Positions 50,958 through 59,450 of a DNA stretch of 64,000 nucleotides are shown piece after piece (the first letter of the stretch is position 1; every line of letters starts with the position of its first letter). Where the stretch lies: NCBI RefSeq assembly GCF_963974575.1, contig NZ_CAXBBQ010000004.1, positions 124,001-188,000 of the forward strand. The letters run 5' to 3'. The position numbers and the translations under genes are program-made. The notes under the pieces are model-generated. The model did no database searches. It was given only the letters and a program-made list of their open reading frames with translations, and was not told the DNA's origin. The stretch is from Sphingosinicella sp963974575. Its GTDB lineage: Bacteria > Pseudomonadota > Alphaproteobacteria > Sphingomonadales > Sphingomonadaceae.

Positions 50958-51720
50958 CCGCGACGTTCAGGCGCCGCTCGTATTCGTCGGCCAGCCTGCG
51001 AAGCGCCTTCGCCCCGTCTCCGCGGAAGGATGAGCCGTGCATGACGGCGAGCAGGCTGGGCGCCAGATCCGCCAGTCGGCGCAGCGTTGGCGCGGTATCG
51101 GGCGTGAGGCTGGTCGCCCCGAACATGTCTTCTGCGGCCATGGCTGCAGGAACAATATCGCTTGCTGTTACGGCCTCACCGTCCCCGACCTGCGTGAACA
51201 CATCCCCGCAAAAGAGTGTGGCAGTCGTTTCCTCGTAGAGCATCTGCGCCTCCCAGCCGTGCGGAACATGCGGCGTGGGAACAAGCCGAACACTCTTGCC
51301 GCCAAGATCCATCACCTCGTCCTCGCCAAGCGCCCGAGGCGCACGGTCCGCGAGATCATTGACCGAGATATTGCATCCAAGCGGGCTGTAAACGACCTGT
51401 GCGCCGGGCGCGGCTTCAAGCCACAGGTTCATCGCACCGCATTCATCGGCCTCGATATGCCCGAAACTGATCCAGCGGAGGCGATCAAGCGGCAGGAGGG
51501 CAGCGACGGCTGACGAGACTGATGCGAAGAGCGACCGGGGCCCGCAATGAAACAGCAGGGGTTCATCGGCAATGATCAGGAACTGATTGAATGTGAAACC
51601 CGCGGGCGGCGCAATATCGGCGATATGTGTCGACACGCGGTGGATACCCGGAGCGATCTCGGTGGTTCGCGTTTGGATACGGGCCTCCCCTCGAAAGATC
51701 ACCCGAACGGATGTTTCCAC
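50947..51720 (-). CDS. MBL-fold protein of the flavodiiron (ODP) type
   Basis: A 257-residue metallo-beta-lactamase-fold protein. The metal site reads H88-x-E90-x-D92-E93 (GHIEADECGAMNLW), then H151/H154 and D173 (FCGDVFTQVGDG), and a late MHGSSFRGDG. The HxExDE form is that of the flavodiiron diiron domain rather than hydrolytic lactamases, but there is no flavodoxin domain. It is the last gene of a leftward run from the DUF2141 gene. Its role, possibly oxygen or redox sensing, is unknown. Confidence 0.72.
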   Translation of the reverse strand: METSVRVIFRGEARIQTRTTEIAPGIHRVSTHIADIAPPAGFTFNQFLIIADEPLLFHCGPRSLFASVSSAVAALLPLDRLRWISFGHIEADECGAMNLWLEAAPGAQVVYSPLGCNISVNDLADRAPRALGEDEVMDLGGKSVRLVPTPHVPHGWEAQMLYEETTATLFCGDVFTQVGDGEAVTASDIVPAAMAAEDMFGATSLTPDTAPTLRRLADLAPSLLAVMHGSSFRGDGAKALRRLADEYERRLNVAAMR

Positions 51721-51784
51721 TTTTTTGACGAAGCCGTCACAGAAGTCGAGCTTCGGATTGCCGCTGCGAGAATTTCGATCGCGA

Positions 51785-52702
51785 TTACCGTATCGCGCCC
51801 TTGCGGATCAGCTTCGGAAGCAGCACGAGCCCGGCAAGGATCGGAAAGCGGCGGTGCCAGGGCTTCACGACGATGCCCGCGCCCGCATGGCGATTCACCT
51901 TCCACGCGATATAATCGACGCCACCCGTGAAGGTGAAGCTGGCCTTCGCGAGCCGTAGCACCGAAAGCAGCTTGCCCCGGCGGCGGAGTCTCGCCCACAC
52001 GCGTTCGCCCGCTTTGCGATCGGCATCCGCGCGGAAGTGGACGATGCCGCCGCGCACTTCCGCCGCGAGATCGCTGTCCGCGATAGCGGGCGCGGTGAAG
52101 GCGGTGTAGCGCGCGGGATCGGTTTCGAAGATCGACTGGCCGCGCCCGGCCCGTTCCGACCGGAGTTCGGAGGCGTAGGTGAGCGCGAAGGCGCCGGTCC
52201 ACAGCGCCTCGACACTGAGATCATCGTCGAGCATCGGCCGCGCGGTCTTCAGCAATGTCGGCGCGGCTGTCGCAACCGCGCGGATCACGCGCGCGCGGGC
52301 TGCATCGCCGCGCACCCACACAAGCCGCGCGGGCTGCGCGAAGCGCGCCCACACCGAAACATTGTCGCAATCCGGTGAGCAGGCATGGGCGAAATCTTCG
52401 ACCGTCATCACCGCGAACTTGGCGCGCAGCGCTTCGTGCTCCGCGTAGAAAACATTCGGCGGGATCAGCCGGTTGGCCGTCGCCATCCAGCGGCGCGTGT
52501 AGGCGCGGTCGTAGGAATCGACGAGCAGGTAGAAATCGAGCAGCGAATCGCCGAGGTCCTCGCTCCTGAGACACGAGCCATAGAACAGCACGGCCTGTGC
52601 GGCGCCCCCGCATCGCTCCGCGATCGCCCTCGCGAAATCAGAGACTTCAGGAGCGGCTGGCGTTTCCAGCTCGGCCGCGACAAGCGGCACGAGTGCCGTC
52701 AT
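51785..52702 (-). CDS. Nucleotidyltransferase-fold protein in the sphingolipid locus
   Basis: A 305-residue protein. Residues 37-63 look like the pol-beta nucleotidyltransferase signature (VLFYGSCLRSEDLGDSLLDF, with GS at 42-43, D56 and D62), and NVFYAEHEALRAKFAVM and VWARFAQPARLVW follow. It recalls the Tam41-type phosphatidate cytidylyltransferases, though similarity is weak by eye. Coupled to the lipid kinase gene by an ATGA overlap, it may activate or decorate a ceramide phosphate. A role outside lipids cannot be excluded. Confidence 0.6.
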   Translation of the reverse strand: MTALVPLVAAELETPAAPEVSDFARAIAERCGGAAQAVLFYGSCLRSEDLGDSLLDFYLLVDSYDRAYTRRWMATANRLIPPNVFYAEHEALRAKFAVMTVEDFAHACSPDCDNVSVWARFAQPARLVWVRGDAARARVIRAVATAAPTLLKTARPMLDDDLSVEALWTGAFALTYASELRSERAGRGQSIFETDPARYTAFTAPAIADSDLAAEVRGGIVHFRADADRKAGERVWARLRRRGKLLSVLRLAKASFTFTGGVDYIAWKVNRHAGAGIVVKPWHRRFPILAGLVLLPKLIRKGAIR

Positions 52703-53670
52703 GCCGCGAGGTTGAGGAAGGACACCGGCGCGGTCGGCGTCAGCACGATCGAATGACCCTCGCCCGCCTCATAAAGCTCTCCATCGAGGATGACGCTCGC
52801 GCGCTTGCCCTCGATACGGATCTCGTCACCACGCCTCAGATGCAGGCCATTGAAGCGCGCGCTGCCGAGCCGCCCGGCAAGTGCGGACACCAGCGCCTTC
52901 AACACCGTTGCCCGGCGCTGCTCGATCGCCATCAGCTTCAGGGGGCCGGCACGATCGCTGAACGGCGTAGCGAAATTGAGCAGCAAGCGCTCGAGCGTCG
53001 TCACCATCAGCACGAGGAAACTGCCTTCGACCGGCACGCCGTCCCGCTGCAGTGACACACGCATCGGGCTCGGCCGCACCGGATTCCACCGCGCACCCGC
53101 ACCGACGAGCACACTCGCGATCACGACGATCGTTGCGATCAGATGGCTGACCCAGTTCGGCAGGCCGAGCGGATAGATCTTGTTGCGGCAGAACAGGATC
53201 GCTTCGGCGAGGCCGGCCCCGCCGAGGAACATGCCGAACACGGGGCGCGCCGCGATGCCGTCGCTGAGCGCGATGAGCTGTCGCGCGACGACGTGCGGAT
53301 CGACACCCGTCTCAACGATCTTGAGGATGTTCGACAACGCCTCGACCGGATTGGCGCCGGCACCGAGATCGAGCGCGATAAGGTTGGTCTTGCCGTTCGG
53401 CAGCACCGCGAGCGGCGGCACTGCGCCCTTGAAGTGGTGGCCGTTGTAGATTTCGGTGAGCGCCGCCTGCACGGTGCCGTCGCCGCCGTTGATGACGAGC
53501 ACGGCGGGCTTCACGCGCGCAATCATGGCGAGCGCATCCGGCACTTCGGAGATATCCCCCACCTCGTAGTGGAAGATATTGGGATGCTGCGCCACGAACT
53601 CCCGAATGCGCGGCAATACCGACTTGTTACCGGTCGAGCGCGGGTTGGATAGGAGCGCGACACAGGCCAT
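52699..53670 (-). CDS. DAGK-family lipid kinase, candidate ceramide kinase
   Basis: A 323-residue lipid kinase of the diacylglycerol/sphingosine kinase fold. The nucleotide loop is GGDGT at 62-66 (VLVINGGDGTVQAAL), and PNGKTN at 91-96 replaces the usual P-x-GT-x-N. In Caulobacter a kinase of this family, CpgB, phosphorylates ceramide as the first step to ceramide phosphoglycerate; the location here suggests the same. It follows the DUF2141 gene by two bases. Confidence 0.75.
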   Translation of the reverse strand: MACVALLSNPRSTGNKSVLPRIREFVAQHPNIFHYEVGDISEVPDALAMIARVKPAVLVINGGDGTVQAALTEIYNGHHFKGAVPPLAVLPNGKTNLIALDLGAGANPVEALSNILKIVETGVDPHVVARQLIALSDGIAARPVFGMFLGGAGLAEAILFCRNKIYPLGLPNWVSHLIATIVVIASVLVGAGARWNPVRPSPMRVSLQRDGVPVEGSFLVLMVTTLERLLLNFATPFSDRAGPLKLMAIEQRRATVLKALVSALAGRLGSARFNGLHLRRGDEIRIEGKRASVILDGELYEAGEGHSIVLTPTAPVSFLNLAA

Positions 53671-53672
53671 AT

Positions 53673-54221
53673 TCAGTCGCGCCTTGCTACAAGGGGTTTC
53701 ACGGAGAACAGCCCCTGACGATAGTTCAGGATGACATCCACGACGGTGACACCGTCGCGCGCGACGAACATCGCGTCCTCATAGTCGGGCTTCGACAGGC
53801 CGAGTTTCGGATTGCCCGAAAAGCCGACACCATCCTTCGAAACAGAAAGCTTGCCGTTCATGTCGCGGTCGTGGAGCACGGCCAGCGAGAATTCGCCGAA
53901 ACGGGGCAGCGCCATGCAGACGTTCATGTCGCCCGTCCCAGTCATAGGCAGTTCGATGCGCTTCAGCTTCTTGCCCTTTTCGAGGAACTCGTCGGGGTTG
54001 TCGCTGTAAAGCTGAACGCGGAGCTTCCCGACGCGATCCTTGAAGCCGTAAACGCGAACAAGCGCAGCCGGTCCGCGCGCGCCCGGCGCGCAGGCCGCGG
54101 CTTCAGGGCCGATGATTGTCTGGGCGGCCGCAGGTGCTGAAAATGCGCCAAGAACAGCCGTCGTCGCAACGAGCGAACGGATCAGCCCCGGGAAAATCGC
54201 ATATGAACGCTTCAGCACCAT
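53673..54221 (-). CDS. DUF2141 exported protein
   Basis: A 182-residue exported protein: signal peptide ending FSAPAAAQ (about residue 34), then a DUF2141 beta-sandwich with LRVQLYSDNPDEFLEKGKKL and VLHDRDMNGKLSVSKDGVGFSG. Two cysteines may pair. It heads the leftward operon DUF2141-kinase-nucleotidyltransferase-MBL and is divergent from lptF. Function unknown; envelope location and context suggest a part in sphingolipid handling. Confidence 0.8.
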   Translation of the reverse strand: MVLKRSYAIFPGLIRSLVATTAVLGAFSAPAAAQTIIGPEAAACAPGARGPAALVRVYGFKDRVGKLRVQLYSDNPDEFLEKGKKLKRIELPMTGTGDMNVCMALPRFGEFSLAVLHDRDMNGKLSVSKDGVGFSGNPKLGLSKPDYEDAMFVARDGVTVVDVILNYRQGLFSVKPLVARRD

Positions 54222-54339
54222 GAACCTCCTCGACCTTCCCCCTTTTTCGAATCACCAAATTGTTGATGCATCCCTGTCTCACCGTGGTATCGGGTCCGCT
54301 TGCGGCCAAAATTTGACCAAGGATCGACAAAACCAAGAG

Positions 54340-55563
54340 ATGCTGGCCCAGTTCGACAGGTACATGGCGCGGCTGATCGCGGTGCCGCTGTTCGCGACAC
54401 TGATGATCGCGGCCATGCTGCTATTGCTGGAGAAGATGCTGAAATTGTTCGACTTCGTGGTGAACGAAGGCGGGCCTGCATCGGTCGTTTGGCGTATGCT
54501 CGGCAACCTCATTCCGCAGTATCTCGGCCTTGGAATCCCGGTCGGCCTTCTTCTGGGCATATTGCTCGCTTTCCGGAATCTGGCGCTTTCGAGCGAACTC
54601 GACGCGATGCGCGCCGTGGGAATCAGCTACATGCGGATGCTGCGCGTGCCTTATATGTACGCGCTGCTCCTTGGCCTCCTGACGCTGCTCATCGTGGGCT
54701 TCATCCAGCCGATCAGCCGCTATGCCTATGAGGGGCTGGAGTTCGAGCTGCGCTCGGGCGCGCTCGGCGCCACGATCGATGTGGGCGAGTTCGTGCAGGT
54801 TGCGCGCAACACGACGATCCGTGTCGAGGAAAGCCGCGACCACGGCCGCGACCTGCGCGGCATCTTCGTCAGCGGCCAGAGCGCGGACGGCAAGACCGTT
54901 TCCGTCACCGCCGCGCGGGGCACATTCCTTGCGACCGACGATCCGGACGTTATCCTCCTGCGGCTCACCGACGGCACGCTCGTGCACGACGCGCCCGGCT
55001 ACAAGCAGCCGCGCGTGCTGACCTTCCGTATGCACGACCTGCCCATCGACCTGCCACAGATCGAGCTGTTCCGCATTCGCGGCGCCGAAGCCGACGACAA
55101 CGAGCTGACGCTTCCCGAGCTCTACCGTGTCGGCTATCTCGGCCAAGGCACCACCACCGAGGAAAATCGGGAGGCGGTGCGCGCAAACCTCCACCGGCGA
55201 CTGGTGCAAGTGTTCGCGGTGATGGTGATCCCGCTGCTCGCGGTGGCGCTCGCGGTGCCGCCGAAGCGATCGACCTCGGCAGTCGGCGTGTTCGCGGCGC
55301 TCACCATCCTTATCGTCTACAACGAGATTTCAGAGGCCGCAGAGCGATCCGGCGCCGCGGGGAAAGCCGATATCGTGCTCAGCCAGTGGGGCAGTTTCAT
55401 TGCCTTCAGCCTGCTCTGCGCGTGGTTCTTCCACGTACTCGCGAACGTGCCGGGCGGCCAGCCGATCGCGATGATCGAGCGCGGCGCGGGCATCGTCACC
55501 AAGTGGATCGTCAGCCTGTGGCGCCTGATCCGCCGCCGTTTCGCGCGGGCGAAAACCGCATGA
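54340..55563 (+). CDS. lptF: LPS export permease LptF
   Basis: A 407-residue YjgP/YjgQ-family permease. It has three N-terminal helices (first at about 12-32), a periplasmic beta-jellyroll (about 110-260) and three C-terminal helices. With LptG it forms the membrane part of the LptB2FG ABC extractor. The start at 54340 is chosen since the frame upstream to 54112 overlaps the DUF2141 gene. It overlaps lptG as ATGA. The place amid sphingolipid genes is notable. Confidence 0.9.
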   Translation: MLAQFDRYMARLIAVPLFATLMIAAMLLLLEKMLKLFDFVVNEGGPASVVWRMLGNLIPQYLGLGIPVGLLLGILLAFRNLALSSELDAMRAVGISYMRMLRVPYMYALLLGLLTLLIVGFIQPISRYAYEGLEFELRSGALGATIDVGEFVQVARNTTIRVEESRDHGRDLRGIFVSGQSADGKTVSVTAARGTFLATDDPDVILLRLTDGTLVHDAPGYKQPRVLTFRMHDLPIDLPQIELFRIRGAEADDNELTLPELYRVGYLGQGTTTEENREAVRANLHRRLVQVFAVMVIPLLAVALAVPPKRSTSAVGVFAALTILIVYNEISEAAERSGAAGKADIVLSQWGSFIAFSLLCAWFFHVLANVPGGQPIAMIERGAGIVTKWIVSLWRLIRRRFARAKTA

Positions 55564-56663
55564 GCAGCGCGCTTTCGCTCTGGCCCTCGCCGACCATCGC
55601 GACCTATACGGCGCGCTTGTTCATGATGCGCACGCTCGCGTTCGCGATCGGCCTCGTCGCCATATTGCAGACGCTCGACCTGCTCACGGAATCGAACAAG
55701 ATCCTGGCCATCGACGGCAACGGCAACGCCGAGTTGCTGCGCTATGTGCAGCTTCGCGTTCCGCAGCTCATTTCGCAATTCCTGCCCTTCTCCGTGCTGC
55801 TCGGCGCGCTCGTGACGATGGCGACGCTGAGCCAGAACAGCGAAGTGACGATCTTCCGCGCCGCCGGGCTTTCCGCGCACCAGATCCTCTACCCGATGAT
55901 GGCGGCAGCGCTGGGGCTTTCGCTGTTTCACTTCACCTTCAACGAGCTGGTTCTGGTGCGGACGAATGCCGAACTCATCGCGTGGGAAAAGGCTGAATAC
56001 CGGCGCGATGCGGAAATCGACACGAATCCGCTCACCGACGTGTGGGTACGCGAGGGGCGCGAGATCATCCATGCCGACAGCGTGACGGGAAGCGGCAAGG
56101 AGACCGAGCTGCACGATGTGCGCGTCGACCGCCGCGACGGCAGCCGCCTGCGTCAGATCATCACCGCGAAAAGCGGCCGCCCGGACGGCAACGCCTGGCT
56201 GTTGAACGACGTCCGCATCTTCACGGTGCGCACCGGCGCGCTCTCCCGCGCACCGGAAATCCGGCTGGGCACGGGCATCGAGCCCGACCGCTTCACGATG
56301 CGCGCTCCCGATCCGGACCGGACAAACATCGCCGATCTCTGGAAGCAGACACGCCTTCTGGAATCGGTGGGACGCGGCACGGATTCGCTGCGCGTTGCGC
56401 TCTATCACAAAGTGTCGCTGCCGCTTTCGGCCGTGCTGATGCCGTTGCTCGGCGCCGTCACGGCGTTCGGTCTCGCCCGTTCGGGCAGGCTCTTCGCCCG
56501 CGCGGTCGTCGGAATGGCGCTCGGCTTTGCCTATTTCGTTGCCGACAATTTCATGGTGGCGATGGGCGAGTTCGGCACAGTGCCGCCATGGGCCGCGGGC
56601 TGGGCGCCGTTCCTGCTGTTCTTCCTCGTCGGCGAAGCGGTGCTGTTCAGGACCGAAGAATGA
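55560..56663 (+). CDS. lptG: LPS export permease LptG
   Basis: A 367-residue YjgP/YjgQ-family permease with the same 3+3 helix plan as LptF and a periplasmic jellyroll. The conserved LPFSVLLGALVTMATLSQNSEVTIFRAAG segment includes the coupling region that contacts LptB. It overlaps lptF upstream and the flippase gene downstream by four bases each, so all three are one transcription unit. Confidence 0.9.
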   Translation: MSSALSLWPSPTIATYTARLFMMRTLAFAIGLVAILQTLDLLTESNKILAIDGNGNAELLRYVQLRVPQLISQFLPFSVLLGALVTMATLSQNSEVTIFRAAGLSAHQILYPMMAAALGLSLFHFTFNELVLVRTNAELIAWEKAEYRRDAEIDTNPLTDVWVREGREIIHADSVTGSGKETELHDVRVDRRDGSRLRQIITAKSGRPDGNAWLLNDVRIFTVRTGALSRAPEIRLGTGIEPDRFTMRAPDPDRTNIADLWKQTRLLESVGRGTDSLRVALYHKVSLPLSAVLMPLLGAVTAFGLARSGRLFARAVVGMALGFAYFVADNFMVAMGEFGTVPPWAAGWAPFLLFFLVGEAVLFRTEE

Positions 56664-58201
56664 CACACGCCGACCGTTCGAGCGGAAGGGGTATCAGCAA
56701 AAAAGCAGTTGTGAGGAGTGCGGGCGTGGTTGCGATGGCCAGGCTCGGCGCTCTGATCGAGGCGGTGGCGCAGCCGGCCTTTGTGTGGATGTTCGGGCTG
56801 GCCACCTACGGGATATACATGGCTCTGTGGGCGGCGGTGAACATCGTATCGAACGTCGCCGATCTTGCGATGACAAGCGCCATGCAGCGCACCATCCCCC
56901 AGGCGACAAGCGAGGACCGGGCGCACAGTGCGCTGAAGACTGCGCTCATCCTGGGCATGGTGCCGAGCGTCCTGATCGCGATCGGTGTCAGCGTGTTTGC
57001 AGCGCCGGTCGCCGCGCTGTTCAACGCCGCGCCGAAAGACAAGGACAGTCTCGTGCTTGCCGTCGGCGTGTTCGCATGGGCACTGCCGCTCTGGACATTC
57101 GTGGAACTCGCCACCTCCGCCGCGCGGGCGCGCAAGGCGTTTGGCCCCGAAGTCCGGCTGCGGATTTTCTGGGAACAGATCGTCCGGCTGGTGATGGCCG
57201 GCGCCGCCTGGCTTGCGGGATGGATGACGATGGGCCTGATCGTTGCGCACCTCGCCTCTCTCACGATCACCGCGCTGCTCGGCTGGCGGCTGCTCAGCCG
57301 CTATTACGACGTGCGCCTGCTTCTCCACGCGCCCTTCGACCGCGACGTGCTCGGCGATCTTCTCGGCACGGGGTTCGGAATCCTGCCCGCCAATATCGCA
57401 GCGCGCGCCTTTTCGGACGTGCCGCCGCTGCTCCTCAACTGGATGCTTCCAGGCGCCGCCGGGGCCAGCGCCTCGGGACTTTTCGGAATCGCGCGCAAGA
57501 TCGCTTCGATCCCGCTCATCGTGCGGCACAGCCTGCATTATGTCATACAGCCGCTCGCGGCCGAGCAGGCGATGTACGACAAGGGCCGCATCAATCCCAT
57601 TTACGGCTTTGCATCGCGGCTTTCGATGATCCTGCTGCTGCCGATGGCGCTGCTCCTCGCCCTACTCGCGGGGCCGATCCTTCTGCTGTTCCCACGTGAA
57701 GCCGCCGCCGCGGCGCCGCTCATCATCGTGCTGACGCTGGCGCGCGGTATCAACTCCATCGCCGGGCCGGCAAACGGCATTCTCCAGATGCTGCAACCTC
57801 GCATCCTGCCGACCACGAACGCTGTGCTCGGCAGTGTCGTCTGGCTGCTCGTCACGTGGCTTTTGTGGGAAGGCGATGCAGCCATGGCGATGGCCTGGGG
57901 CGTCGCGTGCGGCGTGTTCGTGATGGAATGGCTGGCGCTTGCAGAACTCTGGTACACCGACCGCCTCCATCCCTTCGAAGCACCATTCGGACGAGGCTTC
58001 GCGATCATCGGCGGATCGTCGCTGCTGATCTGGGCGCTGCTCGGCCACCACCAGCCATTTCCCTTGTGGCTCGACATCCTCCTGCCTATCGTTGCGGCGC
58101 TGGTTCTCGTCTGGCTCGGGCTGCGGTTCGTGCTGACGGAGCGCGAACGGCAAAACCTTGGCCGGAGCGGAAGAACGTTGGGGCTATCCAGCCCTCAATA
58201 G
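56660..58201 (+). CDS. MOP-superfamily (Wzx-like) lipid/oligosaccharide flippase
   Basis: A 513-residue polytopic membrane protein with about 12-14 helices, resembling polysaccharide flippases (ARLGALIEAVAQPAFVWMFG at the N-terminus). The ATGA overlap with lptG fixes the start. Such proteins move lipid-linked sugars across the inner membrane. Next to lptFG and a CDP-glycerol transferase-like gene it could flip a decorated sphingolipid, though polysaccharide export is possible. Confidence 0.8.
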   Translation: MTHADRSSGRGISKKAVVRSAGVVAMARLGALIEAVAQPAFVWMFGLATYGIYMALWAAVNIVSNVADLAMTSAMQRTIPQATSEDRAHSALKTALILGMVPSVLIAIGVSVFAAPVAALFNAAPKDKDSLVLAVGVFAWALPLWTFVELATSAARARKAFGPEVRLRIFWEQIVRLVMAGAAWLAGWMTMGLIVAHLASLTITALLGWRLLSRYYDVRLLLHAPFDRDVLGDLLGTGFGILPANIAARAFSDVPPLLLNWMLPGAAGASASGLFGIARKIASIPLIVRHSLHYVIQPLAAEQAMYDKGRINPIYGFASRLSMILLLPMALLLALLAGPILLLFPREAAAAAPLIIVLTLARGINSIAGPANGILQMLQPRILPTTNAVLGSVVWLLVTWLLWEGDAAMAMAWGVACGVFVMEWLALAELWYTDRLHPFEAPFGRGFAIIGGSSLLIWALLGHHQPFPLWLDILLPIVAALVLVWLGLRFVLTERERQNLGRSGRTLGLSSPQ

Positions 58202-58209
58202 GACGTATT

Positions 58210-59376
58210 ATGGCCCCCAAGCGTGTCGCTTTCCTGTTCGTCGGCGGCGCGCACCAAGTGCTACACAGCGCATCCGTCGCGGCGGAGCTTGGACGCGATC
58301 CGCGCTTTGAAGTCACCTGCTTCGTTACCCAAGACGACGAGCGCCGCATGCTTGAAGAGGTCGCGCGTGCGTGGCCCGATTCGCGCCTCTTGATTACCGA
58401 TTTTCCTGCGCCGCGCTGGTCCGTGCTGATGGGCAGGATCATTCCCGGGCTGCGTGCAATGAAACTGCCCCGCCTTCTGGCGAACAAGGGACGTCTTTCC
58501 AGCTTCGATGCGGTCGTTCTCACCGAGCGGACATCGACGATCCTGAAGAAGCTGCCGGGGTGTCCCTTGCTCATCCACATTCCGCATGGCGCAGGGGATC
58601 GCGCGCGCGGTTTCGAACCCCGGCTGCGGCTGTTCGATTTCGTCATCGTATCGGGCGAGAAGGACGCCCGCCGCATGACGGACGCAGGCCTCGTCTCGAA
58701 GTCGCGTATCGCGGTGTCCGGTTCGACGAAACTCGACGCGCTCGAACGTCTCGGCGCGGGTCGTCCAAAGTTGTTCGACAACGACAGGCCCACCGTGCTG
58801 TACAATCCTCATTTCGATGGGAGGCTCGGCTCGTGGCCGCGCTGGGGCGCGCAGATTATCGACGCGTTCGCGGCGCAATCCGAATTCAACCTGATTGTCG
58901 CGCCGCATATTCGGCTGTTCGAGGGCGCATCAGCAGCGGAACGCGCGGCGTTCGAGGCGCGTGCCATTCCCGGCCGCCTCATCGTCGACGCCGGGTCTGC
59001 GCGTTCGTGCGACATGACGTATACCAACGCCGCCGACATCTATCTGGGCGATGTCAGCAGCCAGGTTTACGAGTTCCTTGCCCGCCCCCGTCCTTGCGTG
59101 TTCCTCGATAGCACAGGCGCGGACTGGAAGGATGATCCGAATTACGCCTTCTGGCACTTTGGCGATGTGGTGACGGACCTCTCCGACGTTCTCCCCGCCA
59201 TTACGCGCGCGGGCGCGGCGCACGCCGCCTACAGCGCGCGGCAGAACGCCGCGGTGTCCGCTGCCGTCGGCGGCGATTGGAGCGGCGCATCGGCACGTGC
59301 AGCGGCGGCGATCGCTGGGTTTCTCACTGGCGTTTCCGCGTCCCATGCACTGGCATCGACCACAGTGCGGTCCTAA
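58210..59376 (+). CDS. CDP-glycerol glycerophosphotransferase-like protein
   Basis: A 388-residue protein with the two-Rossmann (GT-B-like) layout of the CDP-glycerol:poly(glycerophosphate) transferase family. Visible pieces include LLIHIPHGAGDRARGF, IAVSGSTKLDAL, TVLYNPHFD, and YLGDVSSQVYEF with the nucleotide-binding end. Family members transfer glycerol-phosphate from CDP-glycerol. Here it may add a phosphoglycerol-type head group to ceramide or its phosphate; this is inference. It starts nine bases after the flippase gene. Confidence 0.72.
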   Translation: MAPKRVAFLFVGGAHQVLHSASVAAELGRDPRFEVTCFVTQDDERRMLEEVARAWPDSRLLITDFPAPRWSVLMGRIIPGLRAMKLPRLLANKGRLSSFDAVVLTERTSTILKKLPGCPLLIHIPHGAGDRARGFEPRLRLFDFVIVSGEKDARRMTDAGLVSKSRIAVSGSTKLDALERLGAGRPKLFDNDRPTVLYNPHFDGRLGSWPRWGAQIIDAFAAQSEFNLIVAPHIRLFEGASAAERAAFEARAIPGRLIVDAGSARSCDMTYTNAADIYLGDVSSQVYEFLARPRPCVFLDSTGADWKDDPNYAFWHFGDVVTDLSDVLPAITRAGAAHAAYSARQNAAVSAAVGGDWSGASARAAAAIAGFLTGVSASHALASTTVRS

Positions 59377-59450
59377 ATATGCCGTATTGCGACGAAATAC
59401 AGGCGGCATCAGGCTGCGGCCAAGGCCGCGAAGTGCACAGGATCAAAGGT

